The notes beneath the pieces were generated by a model, which saw only the letters and a program-made list of their open reading frames with translations, was not told where the DNA came from and searched no databases. From Lachnospiraceae bacterium (GTDB taxonomy: Bacteria > Bacillota > Clostridia > Lachnospirales > Lachnospiraceae), in assembly GCA_024691425.1 (NCBI GenBank), contig JAILNQ010000023.1:46869-110868 (forward strand): 64,000 bases of DNA, given 5' to 3'. The position numbers and the translations under genes were made by a program. Of this stretch, positions 28,301 to 37,076 are shown piece after piece (the first letter of the stretch is position 1; the number at the start of each line of letters is the position of its first letter).

Positions 28301-31300
28301 TAAAAATCTTTCTTACAACGCATACTATGAATTTCCGACAGTGAGCAGAGAAGGATATACGCTCAACGACTGGTGGACCGCTGCGGAAGGCGGAACGAGG
28401 AGAACAGCATACGACAAAGCAACGGAAAGCGAGACTTTATATGCGCACTGGACCGCCAATTTGTACAGTGTTACTTATCATGCAAATGGAGGAAAGTTTA
28501 TAAACGGAAAAACAGACTATTCAAAAGAAATCTCTTTCGGCAGCACATACGGAACTCCCGGCAATCTTAAAGCCCGTAACGGATATTCTTTTGCCGGCTG
28601 GTTTACTGATGCGGAAGGCGGAACAAAGATTGAAAACAATACCGTCATGTTGACTGCGTCCGATCACGAACTGTATGCACACTGGACCCCCAATTCATAT
28701 ACTGTGACATTTAACGCAAACGGAGGAACATGTTCCACTGCTTCAAAGACTGTGAAATACCGCGAAGCATACGGTACTCTTCCGAACGCAACAAAAACAG
28801 GGTATACGTTCGATGGGTGGTTTACCGGCATTACGACCGGAAGCCGTGTATACGGCACAGATACATATACAGCATTGGTTGATCAGACTCTTTACGCACA
28901 CTGGACTGCCAACACCTATACGGTATATTTTAACGCAAACGGCGGTACCACGACTGAAAACGCCATCATTGTTACATACGACGGAACATATAGCTCTCTT
29001 CCGAACGGAAGCAAGACGACAAGGACAGGATATACATTTGACGGTTGGTACACTGCAGCTACAGGCGGAACAAAAGTTGAAACCACTACAAAGGTTACAA
29101 TCACTTCAAACCAGACGCTCTATGCGCACTGGACAGTCGAGACGTATACAGTATCATTTAACGCTAACGGCGGCACCACTACCGAAAGTCCGATTACTGT
29201 AACATTTGGCGGCAAGTACAGTTCATTGCCGAGCGGTAACAATACGAGAAGGACAGGATATACTTTTGACGGTTGGCATACGCAGGCTTCGGGCGGAACC
29301 CGGATATATTTAAATTCAGATGTTACTGTCAACTCCGACCATACGCTCTATGCGCATTGGACTGCCAATAAATATACCGTATCATTCAACGCTAACGGCG
29401 GAAATACAACCGAAAGCCCGATAACGGTTACATACGACGGGACTTACAGTGAACTGCCAAATGGCAGCAAAACCACAAGAACGGGTTATTCTTTTGACGG
29501 ATGGTATACACAGGCAACCGACGGTTCAAAGGTTGAAACCACCACACAGGTTAAAATTACTTCCAACCAGACGCTCTATGCGCATTGGACTGCCAATAAA
29601 TATACCGTATCATTCAACGCTAACGGCGGAAACACGACCGAAAGCCCGATAAAAGTCACATACGACGGAACTTACAGTGAACTGCCAAATGGCAGCAAGA
29701 CTACAAGGACAGGATATAGTTTTGACGGTTGGTTTACACAGGCGACTGGCGGTACAAAAGTCGAAAGCACCACACAGGTTAAGATTACTTCAGACCAGAC
29801 GCTCTATGCGCACTGGACAGTCGAGACGTATACGGTATCTTTTAACGCAAACGGCGGCACTACTACCGAAAATCCCATCACGGTTACATATGGCGGTAAA
29901 TACAGCACACTTCCCGGCGGAACCAAAACCACAAGGACAGGATATAAGTTTGACGGATGGTACACCGCTGCTATCGGCGGTGACTGCATACTTTCAACAT
30001 CCGATGTTACGATCACTTCCGATCAGACACTTTATGCTCACTGGAAAGCAAATACGTATACCGTCGTATTCGATCCCAATGAAGGCTCATGCGATACCGC
30101 CTCGAAGAGCGTGACATATGACAGCACTTACGGAGATCTCCCGACCCCGACACGCAACGGTTTCAATTTTGTCGGATGGTACACCGCTGCTACCGGCGGT
30201 AAATTGATTACAGAAGATTCCCGGGTCGACATTACCTCCGATCAGACTCTTTACGCCCATTGGGGCTTCACTCCGTTCACTGTAACCCTCGACGGTAACG
30301 GCAACTCATATTCCGGTCAGATACAGGTTTATTACGGTGGAGCATACGGACCGCTGCCAAGTGAGGCCGATATGATCTCGGCAGGATATACAAATCCCGG
30401 ATATACGTTCGACGGATGGTACACCGCTGCGACCGATGGCACAAGGGTCGACTCGGAAGCGCTTGTTTCGATAAATTCCGATCATACACTTTATGCTCAA
30501 TGGAGCCCTAAAGAATATACAGTAGTTTTCAATGCTAACGGCGGAACATGTTCAACTGCTTCAAAGACTGTTGAATATAAAAGCACTTACGGGGATCTTC
30601 CCGATGCAACCCAAACCACGAAAACGGGCTATTTATTTGTCGGATGGTTCACGAATGCCGAGGGCGGCAGCGAGGTCCATGCAGAAGATACATATGACCG
30701 CACTTCCGGTCAAACGTTGTATGCACACTGGACTGCCAATAAATATACCGTATCCTTTAACGCAAACGGCGGAACATGCAGTGCCGGTCCGAAGAGCGTC
30801 ACTTATGGTGGCACTTACGGAGAACTTCCGACTCCCGTATATGATGGGTATACGTTTGACGGATGGTACACCGCTGCTATCGGCGGTACTCCGATAACAG
30901 AAGATTCCCGCGTCGATATTACCTCCGCTAAGACTCTTTTCGCTCACTGGACAGCAAATGTCTACACGGTATCATTTGATCCTAAAGGCGGGGCATGTGA
31001 TACAGCTTCAAAAAATGTGACTTTCGGCAGTGCATACGGAGAACTTCCGACTCCGGTTCTGGAAGGATATGATTTCTCAGGCTGGTACACGACACTTACA
31101 GGCAATACTAAGATAGAGGCCACGTCGACCGTGCAGATAGTCGGAAATCACACTCTTTATGCAAGATGGCGCGGTGCGGAATGCCAGGTAACGTTCGATG
31201 TTGCAGACGGAGTGCTTGATACGGCACCGACTATGACGGTTTATTACAATGATACATATGGAAAGCTTCCGACACCGACATACGAAGGGCACGAATTTGT

Positions 31301-34163
31301 AGGATGGTTCACACAAAAAGAAGGCGGTAAGGCAGTAACTGATTCCACTGTAGTATCAACAGCCTCACCCCATACTCTCTATGCTCACTGGACCGTAAAA
31401 AGGATAAAAGTCACTCTTGACGGAAGAGGCGGTTCATGGGGCGGATCGGAAACAAAGATCATATCGGTTGACTGGGGAACATCTCTTTCGGAAGCGGATA
31501 TCCCGGTCCCTGCTTTCAGAAAACACCAGTTCGTGAAATGGTGCTCCGATGAAGGATGTACGTCCGATGCCGATCTTAACGCACCGGTGACTTCGCCTCT
31601 TACGATATATGCGAAGTGGAAGTCTTCGGTTTATACCGGTTTCAAGATCGAGGGGCTCGACGGAAACTCGTATACGTATTCCGGATCTGCGATAAAACCT
31701 GATATCTCTGTATACTATTATGATGAACACTCTGATGAGGACAGACTTCTTGAACTCGGAAAGGACTATAGCGTTACATATAAGAACAACACGAACGCTT
31801 GTGAAGCCGGTGCTGTAAACAAGTCAGGAACAAGCATTGCTCCTTCGGTAACAGTCACGGGAAAAGGTAATTATTCCGGATCCATCACCGAAACATTTAC
31901 GATAAACAGGGTTGATATAAATAAGGCCTATACGGAAAACGATAGCCTGGTCAACAGCGGCGATTCCGAGTATCATTTAGTCCTTCAGTTCACCGAAAAA
32001 GATCAAAAGCTCTCTCCTGAATTAAAGGCAGATCTTGCCAACGGAAAGACTGTCACTCTCCGTAAGGGAACAGATTATATTCTGACTGATGGCAAAGGCA
32101 ACCCCGTTGATTCGGTAAATGCCGCGCAGGAATATGATCTTACCGTAAAAGGACTAGGGAATTACATGGGAACGCGGCAGCTGAAGGTTAATGTCAGCGG
32201 ATCAAGACCTTTATCAAGCGTCAAGATCCCTTCCATACCAGATCAGGTTTATGATCATGGCAAGGCATTCATACTGAAAGGTGATCCTGAAGATGACGAG
32301 AAACCGGCCATGGACAAGAACGGTAATATCTTCGACTTTGTTTTGACAGACTCCTCCCAGAAGCCGGCACATATTCTGGATTATGGCAAGGATTACGATC
32401 TGTACTATGAAAACAACTCCGAGATAGGCATAGCAACGGTTTCCGTTATTGGCAAGGGTGAGTTCTTCGGTATCCAGAAAAAAACATTCAGGATTACGGG
32501 AATCGCTATGAACAAAGTCACGTTTCCCAAGGATTTCAGCGCTTCTTCAAAATATAAAGACACTCTTTATGACTCATCTGCGAAGAAGTTCATATATTCC
32601 GGTGAGGAGTTTGAAGTTGCAGGACCTGCAGGAGACAGTGCCGAAGATTACGACATAAAACTGACATATAAGGCGAACTCCAGGGAGCCCGAAGGTGAAA
32701 CGCTGATCAAAGGCACAGACTACACTGTTTCCTACATTAACAACAAGCTGCCCGGAATTGCTACCGTAGTATTTACCGGAAGGGGCCGTTTTAACGGCGT
32801 GGTAAAGAAAAACTTCGGAATAGGCGCTTTTGACGCTTCCGGTTCCATAGCCGGCAACAGCATCAAAATATACTATACGGATGAACATGGTGTTAAGCAC
32901 CTTTGGGGAACCGGAGCCGATGATACTCCAACAAGATCCTATATAAAGGGCGGAGTAAAGCCGGAGCCCATCGTAGAGTTCGAATACATGGAAAACGGTA
33001 CGAAAAAGACCGAAACTCTTAAACTCCAGAACGACTACACACTGTCTTATTCAAATAACAACATTGTCGCCTGTTTCGACGCATCATATAAGGGTAAGAG
33101 TACCGCACCGACAGTCACTGTTACCGGAAAAGGCCGATTTGCCGGAAAGATCAGCAGACCGTTCACTATATCACAGGGAAAACTCGATAAACTGACTGCG
33201 AGCGATATCGCTTATATCGCATGCAAAACCGGACTTTATTCAAAGACGAAAGTCACGATAACCGATACCGATGGAGAGGTCCTAAAGGCCGGAACAGATT
33301 ACTACCCGGTGACCGACAGGAATCACACAACATTCACCTATGATTCATTTGCAGACGGGTCATTCGTTACCGTAAAGAGCGGAAAGGAGTGGATAAAGGC
33401 TGAAGGTGTCGGACCGGGATCCCCTGTCGAGCCTTCCCACTGCATTCCCATTGGAACGGTTATAAAAGTTACGGTGACCGGAAAGGGTTGCTATGCATCG
33501 TTTACAGATGAGGCGCCGCAAATAAGCGGATTCTTCCGTTTCGCTTCATCGGATTTCTCAAAGGCCACGATAACCATCCCTAACCAGGCGTTTAAAGGCG
33601 CTCCCATAACTGCGGAAGACCTGAAAAATGACATAACGGTCAAACTGAAAAGCGGTGCTCTTATAAATGATCTATCCTGCGGTGTTGATGGAAATGCTTC
33701 TGACGAAATGAATATGGACTGCCTCATAACATCCGTAAAAAAGAATACGGATATCGGTACAGCTTCAGTAACCGTAAAAGGAAATCCGGCAAAGGGATAT
33801 GCAGGTGAAAAGACTGTATCATTCAAGATAGTCTCAAAGCAGATGAACCACTGGATCATATACGATGCAAACGGTTCAACTCTCCCTGACAAGTATATTA
33901 CTTCCGGCTACATGAAACCGGTCTACACACCGCTCATGGGAAAACTTGCAAAGAATAGCTTTAAAATTCAAAAGCTTAACCCGTCCACTAACAAGTGGGT
34001 TAACGTTCCCGCTTCGGAGGTTGAGTTTGCCGGCTGGAATACCAGTCCTGACGGGTCCGGCATAGCATTTAAGGATGCAGGTACGTTCGCACCAACGTGG
34101 TTTGATCGCCTGAACCACAGAAATGAGATATGGACACTGTATGCGCAGTGGATTGTAAAATGA
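25332..34163 (+). CDS. Giant secreted papain-family protease with InlB-type repeats
   Basis: About 2943 residues from the ATG at 25332, where MRKSIYRLTALVLSAVLM begins a signal peptide; the earlier ORF start adds an unlikely 20 residues. Order: signal peptide; Asp/Glu/Ser-rich acidic linker (about 30-150); C1 papain-like protease with Gln214, Cys220 (GTCWAHS), His400 and Asn430; a beta-sandwich resembling the lectin-like domain that often follows such proteases; 19 Listeria-Bacteroides repeats of about 75 residues (669-2098, ending LYAHW); about seven Ig-like repeats with TVTGKG-type ends; and a final degenerate GW repeat ending LYAQW. No LPxTG or transmembrane anchor is seen. Probably secreted or wall-associated. 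Substrate unknown. Confidence 0.9.
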   Translation: MRKSIYRLTALVLSAVLMASELSMPVYAQPLQDETEDAVLSDTLEEESNVTGEDASDEEPETADEPAGSNLQDDDPGDDYLSDDRLSDDELTGDASDNDDFSEEDSSDNELLDNELSDEEAIEAELIDNELLADDGADRGLLRSSADEEGNSDAEYRDMSENPMCGYNYIPGEGNVDSIADLPDGADDSLFGLNLNDDLEAKYTTPNLPPLRCQNPYGTCWAHSNMATAEINMMKQGVSSPDYSELHLAYFQFYTPEDPTGRMAGDINEGIYDNGSNFLDRGGNHLFSSKVLASWIGAADEDMAPYSSAASVLSTGLPSSIAYSDEVHLKNYYMVNTTTAADRDAIKRMVRDLGAAGITYYALQSGWYVTFNDGVRVDFTDAYNEDNNCYYFPHDSITNHAVTIVGWNDNFPKTNFAIQPEGNGAWLIRNSWNDGSDPEESYEGYFWLSYYDKGLANSAAWGYEFEPADNYDHNYQYDGGMSTCFPYLSAESVMEANVFTVPANSSGEKLKAVSFDTYTDTNLSYEVKIYLNPTDSSNPESGTPVSSATTSGVTSYAGYYTVPLRNPVHLSAGNVFSVVVTLSKPGSNVSISTETDDLGDWYRSSVSVGPGQSYIRVNYRYSDGTTKYDPWQDASTLDSYQVNYTDGTSRTARVGNVRIKAFTTDDNVVRYNVTLNANGGRFSNGSETRTQTYSAGDTYGTPPTPSLTGYDFAGWYTAASGGTRISSTATVTNGAVLYAHWTPKTMTVTLNAMDGTCATPSITVTYGSTFGTLPTPTPSQAGKAFIGWYTERYSGDQITSSTRVDFTEDLTLYAHYDTAKYTVTLVKNGGTCDIDSFEVTYGAFYYDLPQDGYGISRTGYTLDGWYTAPTGGEQITFQSSVTITTDITLYARWTPRTYTVYFDMGNGGTVSISSITVAYDSPYGDLPVPTRTGFEFDGWYTAPTGGDKVESTTIVTVSENIVGWRLYVHWKTNTYTITFDANDGSGRKYTKNLSYNAYYEFPTVSREGYTLNDWWTAAEGGTRRTAYDKATESETLYAHWTANLYSVTYHANGGKFINGKTDYSKEISFGSTYGTPGNLKARNGYSFAGWFTDAEGGTKIENNTVMLTASDHELYAHWTPNSYTVTFNANGGTCSTASKTVKYREAYGTLPNATKTGYTFDGWFTGITTGSRVYGTDTYTALVDQTLYAHWTANTYTVYFNANGGTTTENAIIVTYDGTYSSLPNGSKTTRTGYTFDGWYTAATGGTKVETTTKVTITSNQTLYAHWTVETYTVSFNANGGTTTESPITVTFGGKYSSLPSGNNTRRTGYTFDGWHTQASGGTRIYLNSDVTVNSDHTLYAHWTANKYTVSFNANGGNTTESPITVTYDGTYSELPNGSKTTRTGYSFDGWYTQATDGSKVETTTQVKITSNQTLYAHWTANKYTVSFNANGGNTTESPIKVTYDGTYSELPNGSKTTRTGYSFDGWFTQATGGTKVESTTQVKITSDQTLYAHWTVETYTVSFNANGGTTTENPITVTYGGKYSTLPGGTKTTRTGYKFDGWYTAAIGGDCILSTSDVTITSDQTLYAHWKANTYTVVFDPNEGSCDTASKSVTYDSTYGDLPTPTRNGFNFVGWYTAATGGKLITEDSRVDITSDQTLYAHWGFTPFTVTLDGNGNSYSGQIQVYYGGAYGPLPSEADMISAGYTNPGYTFDGWYTAATDGTRVDSEALVSINSDHTLYAQWSPKEYTVVFNANGGTCSTASKTVEYKSTYGDLPDATQTTKTGYLFVGWFTNAEGGSEVHAEDTYDRTSGQTLYAHWTANKYTVSFNANGGTCSAGPKSVTYGGTYGELPTPVYDGYTFDGWYTAAIGGTPITEDSRVDITSAKTLFAHWTANVYTVSFDPKGGACDTASKNVTFGSAYGELPTPVLEGYDFSGWYTTLTGNTKIEATSTVQIVGNHTLYARWRGAECQVTFDVADGVLDTAPTMTVYYNDTYGKLPTPTYEGHEFVGWFTQKEGGKAVTDSTVVSTASPHTLYAHWTVKRIKVTLDGRGGSWGGSETKIISVDWGTSLSEADIPVPAFRKHQFVKWCSDEGCTSDADLNAPVTSPLTIYAKWKSSVYTGFKIEGLDGNSYTYSGSAIKPDISVYYYDEHSDEDRLLELGKDYSVTYKNNTNACEAGAVNKSGTSIAPSVTVTGKGNYSGSITETFTINRVDINKAYTENDSLVNSGDSEYHLVLQFTEKDQKLSPELKADLANGKTVTLRKGTDYILTDGKGNPVDSVNAAQEYDLTVKGLGNYMGTRQLKVNVSGSRPLSSVKIPSIPDQVYDHGKAFILKGDPEDDEKPAMDKNGNIFDFVLTDSSQKPAHILDYGKDYDLYYENNSEIGIATVSVIGKGEFFGIQKKTFRITGIAMNKVTFPKDFSASSKYKDTLYDSSAKKFIYSGEEFEVAGPAGDSAEDYDIKLTYKANSREPEGETLIKGTDYTVSYINNKLPGIATVVFTGRGRFNGVVKKNFGIGAFDASGSIAGNSIKIYYTDEHGVKHLWGTGADDTPTRSYIKGGVKPEPIVEFEYMENGTKKTETLKLQNDYTLSYSNNNIVACFDASYKGKSTAPTVTVTGKGRFAGKISRPFTISQGKLDKLTASDIAYIACKTGLYSKTKVTITDTDGEVLKAGTDYYPVTDRNHTTFTYDSFADGSFVTVKSGKEWIKAEGVGPGSPVEPSHCIPIGTVIKVTVTGKGCYASFTDEAPQISGFFRFASSDFSKATITIPNQAFKGAPITAEDLKNDITVKLKSGALINDLSCGVDGNASDEMNMDCLITSVKKNTDIGTASVTVKGNPAKGYAGEKTVSFKIVSKQMNHWIIYDANGSTLPDKYITSGYMKPVYTPLMGKLAKNSFKIQKLNPSTNKWVNVPASEVEFAGWNTSPDGSGIAFKDAGTFAPTWFDRLNHRNEIWTLYAQWIVK
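27336..31628 (+). repeat. Nineteen tandem Listeria-Bacteroides (Flg_new) repeats
   Basis: In-frame coding repeats of about 225 bp within the giant protease gene, each with the pattern YTVxFNANGG ... GYTFDGWYTAATGG ... TLYAHW. Most are divergent, but units 8-12 (about 28.9-30.0 kb) are close at DNA level; long stretches around the junction of units 9/10 and 10/11 are identical, indicating recent duplication. Confidence 0.9.
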
Positions 34164-34164
34164 T

Positions 34165-36180
34165 CTAGAACGTAAAAGAAAAGATCGTAACCGGATTCTG
34201 GGCAGTCATCATATGATGGCTGCCTGCTTTTTTAATCTCGCTGACAGCAATCTGTACGGCGCGCTCGTCTGATATTCCATATTCTTCAATGATATGGCTG
34301 ACTTCCTCTATAGTCTCGAGACTGACTGCATTCATCACATAGCGGATACCTTTTTTCCTGGCAGAAATGATATCTATTATTTCCTTTATCCTGCCGCCGC
34401 TTCCGCCGATGAACACGCAGTCGGGCGCCTCAAGTTCATTAAGTACTTCTATGGCATCACCTTCAATAACCTCAACATTTCTTATTCCGAGGTTTTCAAT
34501 ATTCCTTCTGATAAGGTTTACCGCTTCCGGTTTCCTTTCTATCGTGGTAACCCTTACCGAAGGGTCTAGCGACGCTATTTCAAGAGCAGCCGCGCCCGTT
34601 CCTCCGCCTATATCATAAACCGTGTCACCGTGGCAGACACCCAGTCTTATGATGCTCTCATGCCTTATGCACTCTTTTGTCATCGGCACATTATCGCGTA
34701 AGAACACATCATCTCTAAGGCAGTCAAATATTGGTTTTCTCTCCGGCGAGGGATTGATAAATAACACTGTTATCTTTCCGTTGCCTTCATATGACACTGC
34801 CTCCTTGGCGCTCATGACTGTTATCATCTCATCGTCTCTTCCGAGATTCTCTCCAATATGAAATGTTACATCAGACCCTCTATCCGCAAAGATTTCTGCC
34901 ACTTTTGCCACATCCTCTGCAGAGGATGTGAGTGCAAGCGTTTTCCTGTTTTTATGGATCAAGTCTGCGAGAACAACGGCGGCATCTCCACCGTTTTTAC
35001 CATGTACGCTCGTTATGACCGCATCATCATATGACATGCCGAGTTTTGCACAAAGATATGAAACGGACGACACCCCCGGAAGAACGGTGACTTCCGTTTC
35101 TTCATCCCACATCCGGAATCTGTCGTATGCATCCTTTGCTCCGCTATAAAAAGAAGGATCACCCGAGAAGAGCACAACAATGTTTTCTATATCTCTCCTG
35201 CAAGCAAGCACGCTTATGATATCATCTGCCCGGTACATATCAAATACATCTGCCGTCCTGATATATTCCGAATACTGTGCGGTAACGCTTTTAGCTCCGA
35301 ATACTGCATCTGCTTCCCGAAGGATCTTGAAAGCGTCAGCTGTCACCGTTGTTTTTCCCATACCGGCTCCGACAAGAACAATATTCCTTTTCGGAATATG
35401 CTTGCTTCCGGTGATTTCTTCAAATACCCTGTATATATCCTCTCCGCTTTCGTCGGCATCTTCTCCGGGACGAACGATCACATGGCAGCTGACACCCGCG
35501 GCGGCTGCAGCTTCCATCTTCTCTTCAAATCCCCCGGCCGCTCCGCTCTCTTTTGTGAGCATATGTCTTATATCATACTGCCGGAACAAAGCACGGTTTA
35601 TCTCAACGGTAAACGGTCCCTGCATTGCAATAATGCGGGACATTTCGATTCCGTTATCATGGCAGATGTCCATGCTCTCTTTTGCGGGAAGTATACGCAC
35701 ATACGTCCTTGAAAGAGTTTCGGCCGAAACATTTTTACAGTACTGGGGAAGCGTGTTGCTGCCTGTCGTAAGCAGAATGTTACCTTCGGAACTGTCGGCA
35801 AACTTTGCAAATTCCTCTATATTCTCATAAAAGCATATTTCATCGGAAAAGCCTGTACAGTCTTTCTTTCTTGCGACACGGTACAGCCTGCAGCCTGCGA
35901 AGGCCGCTGCTTTTTTAATGTTTTCACTTGCAAGGAGTGCATACGGATGAGTTGCGTCAACGATGACATCGTCCTTTTCAAAGCCTGACGATGATAAGAA
36001 CTCCTTCATCTCTTCCTCATCCATCCTTCCTATTCTGACATCAAGATAAGGGCTTTTTTCCATGACATCGCTTCCGTACTGCGACACTACGGACACGATA
36101 TGTTCCACTGCCGCTGCCGACAGCATCTTCGATAGCTTTCTTCCTTCAGTTGTTCCTGAAAAGATCATTATCTTCTTCAC
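34165..36180 (-). CDS. Fused CobK - CbiE - CbiT (precorrin-6A reductase / C5, C15-methyltransferases)
   Basis: 671 residues from a GTG at 36180 whose GTGA overlaps the cbiH stop; the ORF track start lies far inside cbiH. Residues about 1-245 are CobK/CbiJ-like (MIFSGTTEGRKLS, VDATHPYA), reducing (cobalt-)precorrin-6A. About 250-460 form a CbiE tetrapyrrole methylase (VGAGMGKTTVTADA, FSGDPSFYSGA). About 475-671 are CbiT, a SAM methyltransferase with decarboxylating activity (YDIGGGTGAAALEIA). CbiE-CbiT fusions (CobL) are known; adding CobK in front joins three steps. Last gene of the B12 operon, converging on the giant gene with 1 bp between stops. Confidence 0.93.
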   Translation of the reverse strand: MKKIMIFSGTTEGRKLSKMLSAAAVEHIVSVVSQYGSDVMEKSPYLDVRIGRMDEEEMKEFLSSSGFEKDDVIVDATHPYALLASENIKKAAAFAGCRLYRVARKKDCTGFSDEICFYENIEEFAKFADSSEGNILLTTGSNTLPQYCKNVSAETLSRTYVRILPAKESMDICHDNGIEMSRIIAMQGPFTVEINRALFRQYDIRHMLTKESGAAGGFEEKMEAAAAAGVSCHVIVRPGEDADESGEDIYRVFEEITGSKHIPKRNIVLVGAGMGKTTVTADAFKILREADAVFGAKSVTAQYSEYIRTADVFDMYRADDIISVLACRRDIENIVVLFSGDPSFYSGAKDAYDRFRMWDEETEVTVLPGVSSVSYLCAKLGMSYDDAVITSVHGKNGGDAAVVLADLIHKNRKTLALTSSAEDVAKVAEIFADRGSDVTFHIGENLGRDDEMITVMSAKEAVSYEGNGKITVLFINPSPERKPIFDCLRDDVFLRDNVPMTKECIRHESIIRLGVCHGDTVYDIGGGTGAAALEIASLDPSVRVTTIERKPEAVNLIRRNIENLGIRNVEVIEGDAIEVLNELEAPDCVFIGGSGGRIKEIIDIISARKKGIRYVMNAVSLETIEEVSHIIEEYGISDERAVQIAVSEIKKAGSHHMMTAQNPVTIFSFTF

Positions 36181-36905
36181 TGTCTGTATCCTCTCGGTGT
36201 TATCATTCTCTTGCCATCGGAATATGTCATTGAATTGCCGACAAATACAGTAACGGACATGCCTGCATCGATACCGGCAAGTTCTGACAGAGTGCATATC
36301 ATCCGGCTGCTTTCGCTTCTGCCGATGTTTTTCGCATATCCGCATACCCTGTCAGGCGGCAGCAGCTCAAGAAGCACATCGCATGCTCTCTTCAGATAAT
36401 CCGCACGCCCGCGGCTCGCGGGATTGTAGATCGCTATGCAAAAATCAGCCTCGGCAGCAAGCCTCAGCCGTTTCTCTATTATCTCCCACGGCGTCAGAAG
36501 ATCGCTTAAGCTTATCGTGCAGAAATCATGCCCTATCGGCGCTCCGAGCATAGCCGCACCGGAAAGCGCCGCAGTAACTCCGGGAACGATCACTATATCA
36601 TCATATCCACGCTTAGCAGCTTCTTCAATCAACGGAGAAGCCATTCCGTATACCCCTGCATCCCCGCTACATATAAGAGCTACAGTCCTGCCGGCCGCAG
36701 CAAGCTCTATGCATTTCCTGCACCGCTCCCTCTCCTGCCTCATGGATGACTCTATGATCTCTTTACCCGGAAACCGCTCTTTGACCAAATCAGTGTATGA
36801 CCTGTAACCTATGATGACATCGCTTTCGCGAAGCGCATCCATTGCCTGATGCGTCATCATCGATTCATCGCCGGGACCGATACCTACAACATATATTCTG
36901 CTCAT
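36177..36905 (-). CDS. cbiH: (Cobalt-)precorrin-3B C17-methyltransferase
   Basis: 242 residues, the usual size for CbiH/CobJ. Tetrapyrrole methylase motifs are present: VVGIGPGDESMMT at the N-terminus, ICSGDAGVYGMASP, and PGVTAALSGAAMLGAPIGHDFCTISLSDLLTPW, which is typical of CobJ/CbiH. It methylates C17 with SAM and contracts the ring. AAGGAG precedes the ATG. A 171-bp gap with a large inverted repeat separates it from cbiG, the only sizeable gap in the operon. Confidence 0.95.
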   Translation of the reverse strand: MSRIYVVGIGPGDESMMTHQAMDALRESDVIIGYRSYTDLVKERFPGKEIIESSMRQERERCRKCIELAAAGRTVALICSGDAGVYGMASPLIEEAAKRGYDDIVIVPGVTAALSGAAMLGAPIGHDFCTISLSDLLTPWEIIEKRLRLAAEADFCIAIYNPASRGRADYLKRACDVLLELLPPDRVCGYAKNIGRSESSRMICTLSELAGIDAGMSVTVFVGNSMTYSDGKRMITPRGYRQ

Positions 36906-36943
36906 ATTTCACTCCTTATCACTTATACGGCAGCAAAGGACGT

Positions 36944-37056
36944 GTTACCGTTCGCCACAAAGCATTGGAGCGCGTCGTTACTTGCTGAGGTCTTTTCGAA
37001 GCTAGTAACGTAACGCGCGGAAACTGAGCGAAAGCGCCTTTGTGGCGAATGGTAAC
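36944..37056. repeat. 113-bp inverted repeat inside the B12 operon
   Basis: GTTACCGTTCGCCACAAAG (36944-36962) pairs with CTTTGTGGCGAATGGTAAC (37038-37056), 18 of 19 bases. Inside it GCGCGTCGTTACT (36970-36982) pairs imperfectly with AGTAACGTAACGCGC (37004-37018). No U-tract follows on either strand, so it is not a simple terminator. It could be a small palindromic repeat element or a processing or stability structure. Confidence 0.75.
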
Positions 37057-37076
37057 GCGGCCGATGATTCAAATAC

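Noticed and set aside
27260-30500. Several minus-strand ORFs of 60-115 aa inside the giant gene
   Set aside because: They are shadows of the repeat codons, mirror the repeat period and have no ribosome-binding sites.
36944-37056. Second cobalamin riboswitch before cbiH
   Set aside because: No B12 box or conserved core is present; the structure is a simple inverted repeat.
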